From an uncultured Prevotella sp. (GTDB lineage Bacteria > Bacteroidota > Bacteroidia > Bacteroidales > Bacteroidaceae), in contig UQZX01000003.1 of NCBI GenBank assembly GCA_900545525.1, forward strand, positions 62,001 through 126,000: DNA of 64,000 nt, read 5' to 3'. The notes beneath the pieces are model-generated. The model was not told where the DNA came from and made no database searches. It saw nothing but the letters and a program-made list of their open reading frames with translations. Below, one piece after another: positions 8,452-17,461 of this stretch. How positions within the stretch are numbered: the first letter of the stretch is position 1; every line of letters begins with the position of its first letter. Position numbers and translations under genes: made by a program.

Positions 8452-9222
8452 ATGAGAGTTTCAATCATAACCTCGTGTTACAACCGCGAGGCAACCATTA
8501 GTGAAGCTATAAGAAGCGTACTGGCACAGGACTATCCGGACATTGAATACATCATTGTTGACGGTGCTTCAACAGACGGTACGCAAAAGGCTATAGAGGA
8601 AATGATAAACGACAAGCCTGCACATATTGATATAAAATACATTTCCGAACCGGACAGCGGAATGTACGAGGCTTTGAACAAGGGCATACGCATGGCAACG
8701 GGCGATGTCATAGCACTGCTGCACTCCGACGACATGATGTTCGACACTCATACGGTGAGCGATGTGATGCGTGAGATGGAACATACGGGGTGTGACTTCC
8801 TTTATGCAGACGGCTTGTTTGTAGATGCACAACGGACGGAGAAGGTGGTGCGCAACTGGATTGGCGGAAGATATTCCAAATGGAAGGTGCGTCACGGCTG
8901 GCTGCCGCTGCACCCCACATGCTACATACGCCGTGAAGTGATGGAACGGTTAGGGCTGTATGACGAGAGCTATAAGATTGCTGCCGACACCGACCTGCTG
9001 GTGCGATATCTGTTAGAGAACACGCTGAGTGTGGAATATCTCAAGCGTTACGTGGTACGAATGCGAATGGGCGGACTGAGCACCGACAACAGCCGACGCG
9101 CCAAGATGTGGAAGGAGGACATAAGGGTGTACCGCTCGCACGGTTTCAGGCACGTCACGCTGACAAAAATAGAGAAGATGATGTGGAAGGTGCCGCAGTT
9201 TATAAAGGCAAGATTAATTTGA
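8452..9222 (+). CDS. Glycosyltransferase family 2 protein
   Basis: 256 residues, GT-A fold. MRVSIITSCYNREATISEAI opens the nucleotide-binding domain, DGASTDGT follows at about residue 39, and the metal-binding DXD-like motif is LHSDDMM near residue 88. The tail is short with no membrane segment, so it is a soluble or peripheral enzyme. Sequence resembles WcaA/WcaE-like GT2 enzymes. It adds one sugar to the repeat unit; the donor is unknown. Confidence 0.9.
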   Translation: MRVSIITSCYNREATISEAIRSVLAQDYPDIEYIIVDGASTDGTQKAIEEMINDKPAHIDIKYISEPDSGMYEALNKGIRMATGDVIALLHSDDMMFDTHTVSDVMREMEHTGCDFLYADGLFVDAQRTEKVVRNWIGGRYSKWKVRHGWLPLHPTCYIRREVMERLGLYDESYKIAADTDLLVRYLLENTLSVEYLKRYVVRMRMGGLSTDNSRRAKMWKEDIRVYRSHGFRHVTLTKIEKMMWKVPQFIKARLI

Positions 9223-9308
9223 CGTCATTAGTGTATATCTTTTGCAGGATATGCAGCAGAATGACGTGGCAGGTGTTGAATATCTCATTAAAGTAAAAAT
9301 ACAAGAAA

Positions 9309-10631
9309 ATGTCTAACTTCAAAGAGGATTTATTGAAGAAAATTGCCGATCGGAAAATTGTTTCAGGAGTTATAGGCCTTGGCTATGTCGGGTTGCCGTT
9401 GGCCGTAGAGACCGCGAAAGCCGGTTTCAAGACCATAGGCTTCGATGTTAAGAAAGAGAAAATAGACTCTGTTAATCAAGGACGAAACTATATCGGAGAT
9501 GTTGACGGTTCTGACTTGCGCACGCTTGTTGAGAAAGGCATGCTTGCTGCTACAACGGATTTCAGTGGTCTTGACAAGGTTGACTTCGTGGCCATTTGTG
9601 TTCCCACCCCGCTTAACGGGTATCGGAAACCTGACCTCAGTTATGTGGAGTCAGCAGTAAAATCAATAGCAGAGAATCTGCACAAAGGGATGATTGTGGT
9701 ACTTGAATCAACCTCTTATCCCGGTTCTACCGAGGAACTGGTAAAGCCTGTTCTTGAATCTTCCGGTCTGAGATGCGGTGAGGACTTCTATCTCGGTTTC
9801 TCTCCGGAGCGTGTCGATCCGGGCAACGCAATCTACAATACAAAGAATATTCCCAAAGTGGCGGGTGGTATTGGTGCTGATGCCGGTGAGCTTATCTCTG
9901 CAATGTATGAGGCGGTGATGGGGAGTAAGGTGTTCCGGGCTTCTTCTCCTGCCGTGGCGGAGATGGCCAAAATGCTGGAGAATTCTTACCGCAACATAAA
10001 TATCGGCCTGATTAACGAGTTTGCCATTTTCTGCAATAAGATTGGCATTGACGTATGGGAAGTGATTGAAGCCGCAAAGACCAAGCCTTTTGGTTTCGCC
10101 CCATTCTATCCCAGTCCGGGACTGGGCGGCCACTGCATACCTGTCGATCCCTGTTACCTGAATTACAAAGCGGGTGCGTATGATTTCCGGTTTTTGACGA
10201 TAGAGGCGTCGATGGACGTCAACGACCGTATGCCGGACTACTGTGTGGAACGTATTGGAGATATGTTATACCGCCGTTTCCGCAAACCGCTCAACGGCTC
10301 AAGAATACTTGTACTCGGCGTCGCTTACAAACAGGATGTTGACGATTGTCGCGAGTCACCCGCAATCCGTATAATCGACAAATTGCGCACAAAAGGAGCG
10401 GACATAATGTTTTACGACCCGTATATTGCCAGATACCTTTACCACGGCAAGGTTTATGAAGGAGAGAGGGAACTGACGGCTGAACTTATCCGTAGTGCCG
10501 ACACAGTAGTGATAATCCCCCCACATAGTAATGTGGATTACGAATTTGTAATACGTCATGCAAAGGCCGTTTTCGATACCTGTAATGTTACCAGAAACCT
10601 TACCGACAGGAGTAATGTAGAACTGCTTTGA
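9309..10631 (+). CDS. wbpA: UDP-N-acetylglucosamine 6-dehydrogenase, WbpA-like
   Basis: 440 residues. The Rossmann motif GLGYVGLP is at residues 23-30 and the catalytic loop GLGGHCIPVDPCYL places the nucleophile at Cys276. The overall sequence, including FSPERVDPGN, is that of the nucleotide-sugar dehydrogenases that oxidise UDP-GlcNAc to UDP-GlcNAcA with NAD+. The following genes (WbpD-like and WbpE-like, then WbpB-like at 14664) make this the first step toward UDP-2,3-diacetamido-2,3-dideoxy-glucuronate. An 86-bp gap precedes it. Confidence 0.88.
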   Translation: MSNFKEDLLKKIADRKIVSGVIGLGYVGLPLAVETAKAGFKTIGFDVKKEKIDSVNQGRNYIGDVDGSDLRTLVEKGMLAATTDFSGLDKVDFVAICVPTPLNGYRKPDLSYVESAVKSIAENLHKGMIVVLESTSYPGSTEELVKPVLESSGLRCGEDFYLGFSPERVDPGNAIYNTKNIPKVAGGIGADAGELISAMYEAVMGSKVFRASSPAVAEMAKMLENSYRNINIGLINEFAIFCNKIGIDVWEVIEAAKTKPFGFAPFYPSPGLGGHCIPVDPCYLNYKAGAYDFRFLTIEASMDVNDRMPDYCVERIGDMLYRRFRKPLNGSRILVLGVAYKQDVDDCRESPAIRIIDKLRTKGADIMFYDPYIARYLYHGKVYEGERELTAELIRSADTVVIIPPHSNVDYEFVIRHAKAVFDTCNVTRNLTDRSNVELL

Positions 10632-10640
10632 TCATCTGAT

Positions 10641-11207
10641 ATGGAAGACAAGAAGTATTTTGTACATCCGTCAAGCTATGTCGATGATAATGTCACCGTC
10701 GGCGACGGCACTAAAATATGGCATTTCTGTCATGTGCAGACAGGAGCCTCAATAGGACGCAACTGCTCTTTGGGGCAGAACGTGAATGTCGGCAACAATG
10801 TCAGGATTGGTAACGGGGTGCGTATCCAAAACAATGTATCAGTATATGAGGGCGTTGAAATTGAAGACAATGTATTTTGCGGTCCGTCATGTGTGTTTAC
10901 TAACGTAATAACTCCACGTGCGCATTTCCCGGTACATGGCTTATATGCCAAAACACTCGTTAAAGAGGGGGCGTCGATAGGTGCGAACTGCACTATAATT
11001 TGTGGTCATACCATAGGTCGCAGTGCATTGATTGCCGCAGGTGCCGTGGTGACAAAAGATGTGAGAGACCATGCGCTTATGGCCGGTGTGCCTGCCCGGC
11101 AGGCAGGATGGGTGTGTGAATGCGGCCGGCGGCTCGATGAAACCTTGAAATGTTCGTGCGGAAGGTTGTATTCGCTTGACGGAGAATGCTTAAGAAAGAA
11201 ACGTTGA
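10641..11207 (+). CDS. wbpD: UDP-3-amino-uronate N-acetyltransferase, WbpD-like
   Basis: 188 residues, hexapeptide beta-helix. TKIWHFCHVQTGASIG and NVSVYEGVEIEDNVFCGPSC are hallmarks of WbpD and relatives, which acetylate the 3-amino group of UDP-GlcNAc3NA. The C-terminus has a Cys-rich cap (WVCECGRRL and CSCGRLY), four Cys that may bind zinc; this extension occurs in many members. It lies 9 bp after the dehydrogenase and 2 bp before the aminotransferase start. Confidence 0.88.
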   Translation: MEDKKYFVHPSSYVDDNVTVGDGTKIWHFCHVQTGASIGRNCSLGQNVNVGNNVRIGNGVRIQNNVSVYEGVEIEDNVFCGPSCVFTNVITPRAHFPVHGLYAKTLVKEGASIGANCTIICGHTIGRSALIAAGAVVTKDVRDHALMAGVPARQAGWVCECGRRLDETLKCSCGRLYSLDGECLRKKR

Positions 11208-11209
11208 CC

Positions 11210-12334
11210 ATGCAATTCAGGGATATAAAAAAGCAATATCAAGTTTTGAAATCAGACATAGACAAGGCTATACTCGATGTTGCAGCTTCAGGCGCATATA
11301 TAATGGGACCTCAGGTGAAAGAACTTGAAAGACAGCTTGCAGGATATGCCGGGACGAAACATTGCATATCATGCGCCAGCGGCACCGATGCCTTGACACT
11401 TGCCCTGAAAGCATTGGGCGTCAAACGTGGGGATGCCGTGTTTGTTCCCGACTTCACATTCTTTTCATCGGCAGAAGCGGTGTCGTTAGAGGGTGCAACC
11501 CCTGTTTTTGTAGATGTGGACCGCGAAACCTTCAATATCGCCCCTGCGGATCTTGAGGATAAAATAGAAGTGACGATTCGGAATGGAGAATTGGCTCCGA
11601 AAGTCATAATCACAGTTGACTTGTTCGGGCTTCCCGCAAATTATCCTGCCATCCTAAGGATTGCCCGCAATCACCATCTTATCGTACTCGAAGACAGCGC
11701 CCAAGGATTTGGCGGTTCTGTCAACGGCAAACGCAGTTGTTCTTTCGGCGATATTTCGATTACTTCATTTTTTCCGAGCAAGCCGCTTGGGTGTTATGGT
11801 GACGGAGGGGCTTGTTTCACCGACAACGATGAATGGGCCGCACTGATAAAGTCATATCGTATGCATGGGAAAGGCGCTTCCAAATACGAAAATGTCCGTA
11901 TTGGCATGAACTCGCGCCTGGACACCATTCAGGCATCCATCCTTCAAGTAAAGCTGAAGGCTTTTGCCGGAGAACTTGCGGCTGTCAACGAGGTTGCGGC
12001 AGAATATACAGACCGTTTGACAGACATAGTGGAAAAACCTGTTGTTCCTGCCGGCTTTCTATCAAGCTGGGCACAATATACCATTAAACTGAACTGTAAA
12101 ACCGAACGTGACGGATTGCAGGCATATCTTAAAGGACAAGGAATCCCGTCGATGGTTTACTATCCGACTCCTATGCACCGGCAAACAGCATACAGGAACA
12201 TGAGTCTGCCAGAGACAGACTGCCCTGTTGCCGACAAATTGTGCGGGACAGTGCTCTCACTGCCGATGCACCCCTATATTTCATTGGAAGAAATTGATGA
12301 AGTATGTAATGCAATCAAGGTCTTTCTGACATAG
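11210..12334 (+). CDS. wbpE: UDP-3-keto-sugar aminotransferase, WbpE-like (DegT/DnrJ/EryC1)
   Basis: 374 residues from ATG at 11210, chosen because it matches the usual family start (MQFRDIKKQYQVLKSDID) and sits just after the wbpD stop; a longer frame from 11186 would overlap wbpD. The PLP-binding Lys is in FFPSKPLGCYGDGG (Lys191). It transfers an amino group from glutamate to the 3-keto sugar made by the WbpB-like oxidase. It is followed by a 108-bp AT-rich gap and a base-composition change. Confidence 0.88.
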   Translation: MQFRDIKKQYQVLKSDIDKAILDVAASGAYIMGPQVKELERQLAGYAGTKHCISCASGTDALTLALKALGVKRGDAVFVPDFTFFSSAEAVSLEGATPVFVDVDRETFNIAPADLEDKIEVTIRNGELAPKVIITVDLFGLPANYPAILRIARNHHLIVLEDSAQGFGGSVNGKRSCSFGDISITSFFPSKPLGCYGDGGACFTDNDEWAALIKSYRMHGKGASKYENVRIGMNSRLDTIQASILQVKLKAFAGELAAVNEVAAEYTDRLTDIVEKPVVPAGFLSSWAQYTIKLNCKTERDGLQAYLKGQGIPSMVYYPTPMHRQTAYRNMSLPETDCPVADKLCGTVLSLPMHPYISLEEIDEVCNAIKVFLT

Positions 12335-12442
12335 AAAAGAATAAACAGGAGACATTCTTATAAATAGTATAAATAAGCGGAGTAATAATTAATCACTTTT
12401 TCTCTCTATTATCCTGATATTTCATATTTTAAGAAAAACGTT

Positions 12443-13636
12443 ATGAAAAAAAAGACTATCATTCATGTTGCCCCTTTCCCCATTCAGAATATGGGGAAAG
12501 GAAAAGGAAGAGTTTCCACCTACCTGCCCCTCAAGGGGTTGGTAAAAAATGGATATGACAATATCTATATAACCAATAGCCCTTATGCAAGTTCGGACGA
12601 TTCGGAACCAGGGATAGAAGTTGTTAAAATAAACGATCCGTTTACAAAGACGAACTTTGCCTATACAAGATTATATATGTTGTTTATTGGTTTCCCTATA
12701 ATTTATCCGCTTTTTCTGTATCATGCCATAAGAATGGCAAAAAACAGAAATGTGTCTGTTGTCTGTTGCCATTCGTATTATTTGGCTTTTGTGGGATACA
12801 TACTTTCCAAAATATTTAAGGCAAAATACGTTTCGAAATTCTATGGTATTGGAATGCCAAGTGCTCCCGGGCATCCGGACTTAATACGTAAGTCCGCTTT
12901 CTGGTATCCTTCAGATTTGTATATCATCACAGATGATGGCTCAAATGGATATGAATATGCATTAAAGAGAGGCATATCTCCTGATAAAATAGCATTCCTT
13001 CGTAATGGAATCGATAAACCGGAGAATTTGAGAAAGGACGAGTGCTTGTATAAAGAACTTGCTCCAAACAATGAAAAACTTTTACTCTCTGTCTCTCGGC
13101 TTGTTAATTCAAAAAATGTAGATAAAATAATAGAAGCGTTCTATGAAGTATCGAAAATAATACCCAATACACGATTAGTTATTGTTGGCGATGGTTTGAA
13201 GCGGAAGGAATTGGAAACAAAGACATTCCGATTGGGCATTTCTGACCGTGTCAGTTTTGTCGGAGCTATCTATCATAAAGATGTGTTCAGATATCAAAGT
13301 ATTGCTGATATATTTATTAGTATGAATGGTATAAGTAGTCTTTCCAATCCTGTTTTTGAGGCAATGAGTTGTGGAAAATGTGTTATTGCTTTAGATCGGG
13401 GCGATACCCGTAAATTAATCAAAGATGGAGAAAACGGAATAGTAATAAAATCGTATGAGGAGTTGAAAGACGCGATAATAAAACTTCTTTCGGATCCCAA
13501 TCTGATTGCCCGATTAGGATTGGAAGCCCAAAAGACAATCTCTACATGGTATTCTTGGGAAGAAAGAGTTCAAATAGAAATGGAAATGATAAACAGTTTA
13601 TGCGAGAACAACACTCCGTTAATTATCAGTAAATAA
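12443..13636 (+). CDS. Glycosyltransferase family 4 protein, AT-rich
   Basis: 397 residues. The donor-domain motifs are LLLSVSRLVNSKNVDKII and LSNPVFEAMSCGKCVI (EX7E region), and the nucleotide-sugar loop YGIGMPSAPGHP is in the N-terminal half. The gene is AT-richer than the wbp genes around it. With the Stealth gene it forms an insert between wbpE and the wbpB-like gene, suggesting later acquisition. Confidence 0.85.
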   Translation: MKKKTIIHVAPFPIQNMGKGKGRVSTYLPLKGLVKNGYDNIYITNSPYASSDDSEPGIEVVKINDPFTKTNFAYTRLYMLFIGFPIIYPLFLYHAIRMAKNRNVSVVCCHSYYLAFVGYILSKIFKAKYVSKFYGIGMPSAPGHPDLIRKSAFWYPSDLYIITDDGSNGYEYALKRGISPDKIAFLRNGIDKPENLRKDECLYKELAPNNEKLLLSVSRLVNSKNVDKIIEAFYEVSKIIPNTRLVIVGDGLKRKELETKTFRLGISDRVSFVGAIYHKDVFRYQSIADIFISMNGISSLSNPVFEAMSCGKCVIALDRGDTRKLIKDGENGIVIKSYEELKDAIIKLLSDPNLIARLGLEAQKTISTWYSWEERVQIEMEMINSLCENNTPLIISK

Positions 13637-13652
13637 AACAGGATGTAGTAGA

Positions 13653-14645
13653 ATGGAAAAAATAGATTTTGTGATCACATGGGTAGATGACAATGACCCG
13701 ATATGGCAAAAAACTTTTCATACCTACCTGCCTCAAAGTCAATACATGGATGACATTCGTCATATACGTTACCGCAATTGGGATAACTTACGTTATTGGT
13801 TTCGTGGAGTGGAGAAGTTTACCCCATGGGTAAACAAGGTACATCTCATTACCAGCGGACAGATACCGGATTGGTTGAATCTGAATGCACACAAACTGCA
13901 CTTCGTGAAACATTCGGATTATATCCCGGCCGAATATCTGCCGACATTCAGCTCACGCCCTATAATGCTGAATCTTCACCGCATAAAAGGATTATCCGAG
14001 TATTTCGTCTGCTTCGATGACGATTTCTTCTTGATTGATAAGGTTGAACCGGAAAGATTTTTCAGGAATGGACTGCCATGTGACATGGCGGCATTCAACG
14101 CTTTAAGTCCCAACAGAATTTTTACGCATAACATAGTAAATGATCTGCGTATAATAAATGCCTCTTTTAAAAAACATGAAATGCTGCACAAACATTATAG
14201 AAAATGGTTCTCTCCCCAGGCGGGAACCAAATTGTTACGCACACTCTTTTTATTACCTTGGCGCTACTTCACAGGTTTTTATGATCATCACCTTCCATAT
14301 GGTTTTCTTAAGTCCACTTTTGAAGAAGTATGGGAAAAACACTCAGAAATCCTGCTCCGAACTACAGCTACACGATTTAGAAGTATCGCTGACGTTCAAA
14401 TATGGCTGTTCCGTTACTGGCAACTGGCAAAAGGAGACTTTGTCCCGTTAAATGTACAAAAGGATGGTACCTGTTTCCAAATATCGGATAATTCTTTAGA
14501 TAAAATAGTTAAGACAATTGAACGTCAGAAGAAAAAAATTGTTTGTCTGAACGACGGAGAAGTATCTTCTTTTGAAGCGGCCAAAGAACGGATAAATGCT
14601 GCTTTTCAAAAGATCTTGCCTGAGAAATCATCGTTCGAAAAATAA
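13653..14645 (+). CDS. Stealth family hexose-1-phosphate transferase
   Basis: 330 residues. The Stealth conserved regions are visible in order: CR1 IDFVITWVDDNDP at the N-terminus, CR2 with RYRNWDNLRYWFRGVEKF and FVCFDDDFFL, CR3 around HNIVNDLRI, and CR4 with YWQLAKGDFVPL near residue 250. Stealth enzymes make phosphodiester-linked capsules by transferring sugar-1-phosphate from a nucleotide sugar. Together with LicD this points to phosphate groups in the polysaccharide. It starts 16 bp after the GT4 gene and ends 18 bp before the wbpB-like gene. Confidence 0.9.
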   Translation: MEKIDFVITWVDDNDPIWQKTFHTYLPQSQYMDDIRHIRYRNWDNLRYWFRGVEKFTPWVNKVHLITSGQIPDWLNLNAHKLHFVKHSDYIPAEYLPTFSSRPIMLNLHRIKGLSEYFVCFDDDFFLIDKVEPERFFRNGLPCDMAAFNALSPNRIFTHNIVNDLRIINASFKKHEMLHKHYRKWFSPQAGTKLLRTLFLLPWRYFTGFYDHHLPYGFLKSTFEEVWEKHSEILLRTTATRFRSIADVQIWLFRYWQLAKGDFVPLNVQKDGTCFQISDNSLDKIVKTIERQKKKIVCLNDGEVSSFEAAKERINAAFQKILPEKSSFEK

Positions 14646-14663
14646 CTGGTACAAGCAGAGGAA

Positions 14664-15650
14664 ATGATGGAAAGAAAAAATTTTGCATTGATCGGTGTGG
14701 CGGGCTACATCGCACCGCGCCACATCAAGGCTATTGCCGATACGGGCAATAACCTTATGGCCGCATACGACCGCTTTGACAGTGTCGGGCGCCTGGACAG
14801 CTCTTTCCCTGAATGCTTCTTCTTTACAGGAAACGAGCAATTTGACCGTTTCTGCTCCAAGCAGATGAAGACAGACTATCCGCTGCATTATACGTCAATC
14901 TGCACGCCCAACCATACACACGATACTTTTATCCGTTACGGGCTGCGACTCGGTACGGATGTAATCTGCGAGAAGCCTCTTGTGCTCAACCCTTATAACA
15001 TCGACAATCTGATGGATATAGAGAAGGAAACCGGACACAAAGCATATACCATCCTGCAACTGAGGCTTCATGACTCAATCGTGGCGTTGAAGAAAAAGAT
15101 TGACGAAAGCCAAGGAAACAAAATCCATGATGTAGATCTGACCTACATTACTGCACGGGGAAGATGGTACTACACCTCATGGAAGGGCGACATTCAAAAA
15201 AGCGGCGGCATCGCCACCAATATCGGGGTACATTTCTATGATATGCTCCAGTGGATATTCGGACCGGTGAAACAGAATGTGGTACATGTGATGAGTTTCG
15301 ACCGTGTTGCCGGCTATCTGGAACTTAAGAAGGCGCGGGTACGTTATTTCCTCAGTATCAACTCAGACTGTCTGCCTGAAAACGCCGTGCAAGGAGGGAA
15401 GAGAACCTACAGAACCATCAGTATCGATGGGGACGAATTTGAATTCAGCGCAGGCTTTACCGAACTTCATACCATGAGTTACCGGAAAATTCTGGATGGC
15501 GAAGGCTTTCGTATCAGCGAAGCCCGTGACAGCATACAGATTGTAAGTGACATACGCCATGCCACGCCCATAGGCTTGAAAGGAGACTACCACCCGCTTG
15601 CAAAGCTGCCACTTAGTGCCCGGCCGTTCGGATGGGATGAGAAACGATAA
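14664..15650 (+). CDS. wbpB: UDP-uronate 3-oxidase, WbpB-like (Gfo/Idh/MocA)
   Basis: 328 residues. It opens with FALIGVAGYIAPRHIKAI, a WbpB-specific form of the Rossmann motif, and has the family's CEKPLVLNP motif near residue 104. WbpB oxidises UDP-GlcNAcA at C3, giving the substrate of WbpE. It is separated from wbpA-D-E by the GT4/Stealth insert, so the four-enzyme pathway is complete but split. No WbpI-type 2-epimerase is in the window, so the product would be the gluco rather than the manno form unless the epimerase lies elsewhere. Confidence 0.88.
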   Translation: MMERKNFALIGVAGYIAPRHIKAIADTGNNLMAAYDRFDSVGRLDSSFPECFFFTGNEQFDRFCSKQMKTDYPLHYTSICTPNHTHDTFIRYGLRLGTDVICEKPLVLNPYNIDNLMDIEKETGHKAYTILQLRLHDSIVALKKKIDESQGNKIHDVDLTYITARGRWYYTSWKGDIQKSGGIATNIGVHFYDMLQWIFGPVKQNVVHVMSFDRVAGYLELKKARVRYFLSINSDCLPENAVQGGKRTYRTISIDGDEFEFSAGFTELHTMSYRKILDGEGFRISEARDSIQIVSDIRHATPIGLKGDYHPLAKLPLSARPFGWDEKR

Positions 15651-15692
15651 TCATTCTTACACATTGTTGGATCTATTTGCCTGTATATAACC

Positions 15693-15887
15693 TTAAATTC
15701 GCGGCTTAAATAATACCAACGCCCCCTTGAACGATTTGCTTATGAGGCTCAGCATGGCCATGTTTTTTTCAAGAGCGGGCAATTTCTTGATGTGGACAAG
15801 TGAAATGAAATGCATTGAAACCATTCTATGATGGCGATTCTTGGTGGACAGTAGTACTGCACATCTCTGACCCGCCATTTTGCACAA
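15693..15887 (-). pseudogene. Possible 64-codon relic
   Basis: The frame encodes a basic peptide (KNRHHRMVSMHFISLVHIKK then EKNMAMLSLISKSFKG). It has protein-like composition and could be the tail of a transposase or another lost gene at the edge of the polysaccharide locus. No family is recognised and no start region upstream is obvious. Confidence 0.2.
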
Positions 15888-15978
15888 TTATATATATTGA
15901 ACTATGAAAAAATAAAATCGTTGATGCAAAAAAACTATATTTGAACAGCAACATGGTTCTTTTCCGTTTTTATTTTCG

Positions 15979-15986
15979 TATATTTG
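15979..15986 (+). promoter_or_regulatory. Bacteroidales -7 box (TATATTTG)
   Basis: This matches TAnnTTTG and lies 41 bp before the fucosidase start. A second match sits at 15936-15943. No clear -33 TTTG is seen for either. Confidence 0.4.
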
Positions 15987-16027
15987 GGACAGAAAAAGTT
16001 CAATATCAAACATTTAAACAAAATACA

Positions 16028-17329
16028 ATGAAAACACGTATCATCTTTCTTATTTTGTCTGTCGCCACCAGCATCACGAACATGGCACAGACTGCCTATC
16101 TGCCTTCTGAAGAAAACCTGAAAGCACGCAGAGAGTTTCAGGACAGCAAATTCGGCATATTCATACATTGGGGACTGTATGCCATGCTTGCCACAGGCGA
16201 ATGGACCATGACCAATAAAAACCTTAATTATAAAGAATATGCCAAACTGGCGGGAGGTTTCTATCCGTCGGAATTTGATGCCGGCAAATGGGTGGCGGCC
16301 ATAAAGAATTCCGGTGCAAAATACATCTGCTTCACTACCCGTCATCATGAAGGGTTCTCTATGTTCGACACAAAATATTCCGACTATAATGTGGTAAAAG
16401 CAACTCCTTTCAAGCGCGACATCGTAAAAGAACTGGCCGAAGCCTGCCATAAACAAGGAATAAAGCTGCATTTCTATTACTCGCATCTCGACTGGACACG
16501 CGAAGATTATCCATGGGGGCGAACAGGGCGCGGAACCGGACGGCCAGACCCTAAAGGCAACTGGAAGAGCTATTACCGGTTTATGAACAACCAACTGGGA
16601 GAACTGCTTACAAACTACGGGCCGATAGGTGCCATCTGGTTTGACGGCTGGTGGGATCAGGACGAGAACAAAGACTTTGACTGGGAACTGCCCGAACAAT
16701 ATGCGCTGATACATAAGCTGCAACCGTCATGCCTTATCGGCAACAACCACCACCAGAAACCTTTTGCGGGTGAAGACATCCAAATATTCGAACGCGACTT
16801 GCCTGGAGAGAACAAAGCGGGACTTTCCGGACAGTCGGTCAGCAGCCTGCCTTTGGAAACATGTGAAACAATGAACGGCATGTGGGGATACAAGATTGCC
16901 GATCAAAACTACAAATCCACAAAAACGCTGATACATTATCTTGTAAAAGCTGCAGGCAAAAATGCCAACCTGCTGATGAACATCGGTCCGCAACCAGACG
17001 GCGAGCTACCTGCCATAGCCTTACAAAGACTTGAAGAAATGGGAGAATGGCTTAAACAATATGGTGAGACGATATACGGCACACGCGGCGGTCCTGTAGC
17101 TCCGCACGACTGGGGTGTCACCACCCAAAAGGGGAACAAGGTGTATGTCCACATCCTAAATCTTAAAGACAATGCATTGCTGCTGCCGCTTACAGGCAAG
17201 AAAGTGAAAAATGCAATAACTTTCAAAGACAAGTCTGCTGTAAAGTTCACAAATACAAAAGCAGGGGTGATACTTGAATTTGCCCATATCCCTACAGACA
17301 CAGATTATGTAATAGAGCTTTCCTACTGA
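16028..17329 (+). CDS. Alpha-L-fucosidase, GH29
   Basis: 433 residues from ATG at 16028; the frame is open further upstream but this start gives a proper signal peptide (MKTRIIFLILSVATSITNMA). GH29 features follow: FGIFIHWGLYA, FTTRHHEGFSMF with the conserved His pair, and GAIWFDGWWDQ, where Asp206 is the expected nucleophile. It should remove alpha-linked fucose from host or diet glycans in the periplasm or at the surface. The protein is short with no appended carbohydrate-binding domain; the C-terminus has a small beta domain as usual. It is monocistronic. Confidence 0.92.
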   Translation: MKTRIIFLILSVATSITNMAQTAYLPSEENLKARREFQDSKFGIFIHWGLYAMLATGEWTMTNKNLNYKEYAKLAGGFYPSEFDAGKWVAAIKNSGAKYICFTTRHHEGFSMFDTKYSDYNVVKATPFKRDIVKELAEACHKQGIKLHFYYSHLDWTREDYPWGRTGRGTGRPDPKGNWKSYYRFMNNQLGELLTNYGPIGAIWFDGWWDQDENKDFDWELPEQYALIHKLQPSCLIGNNHHQKPFAGEDIQIFERDLPGENKAGLSGQSVSSLPLETCETMNGMWGYKIADQNYKSTKTLIHYLVKAAGKNANLLMNIGPQPDGELPAIALQRLEEMGEWLKQYGETIYGTRGGPVAPHDWGVTTQKGNKVYVHILNLKDNALLLPLTGKKVKNAITFKDKSAVKFTNTKAGVILEFAHIPTDTDYVIELSY

Positions 17330-17401
17330 ACATAAATTACAAAAAATGCATGCAAATACATTTTATATGCAAATAAATAATCTATGATTTACATTTTTTT
17401 G

Positions 17402-17409
17402 TATATTTG
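17402..17409 (+). promoter_or_regulatory. Bacteroidales -7 box (TATATTTG)
   Basis: This lies 52 bp before the beta-helix gene start in an AT-rich gap and matches TAnnTTTG. The upstream -33 element is weak. Confidence 0.45.
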
Positions 17410-17461
17410 CGGTCTATTGACCACATAATACATCATAGAATATAATATAACTAAATAATTT

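Larger units (their letters stand above)
15651..16027. other. 377-bp gap after the polysaccharide locus
   Basis: No convincing intact gene. A 64-codon minus-strand frame at 15693-15887 may be a relic. The right part carries two TAnnTTTG boxes (15936-15943 and 15979-15986), one of which probably serves the fucosidase gene. Confidence 0.5.
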
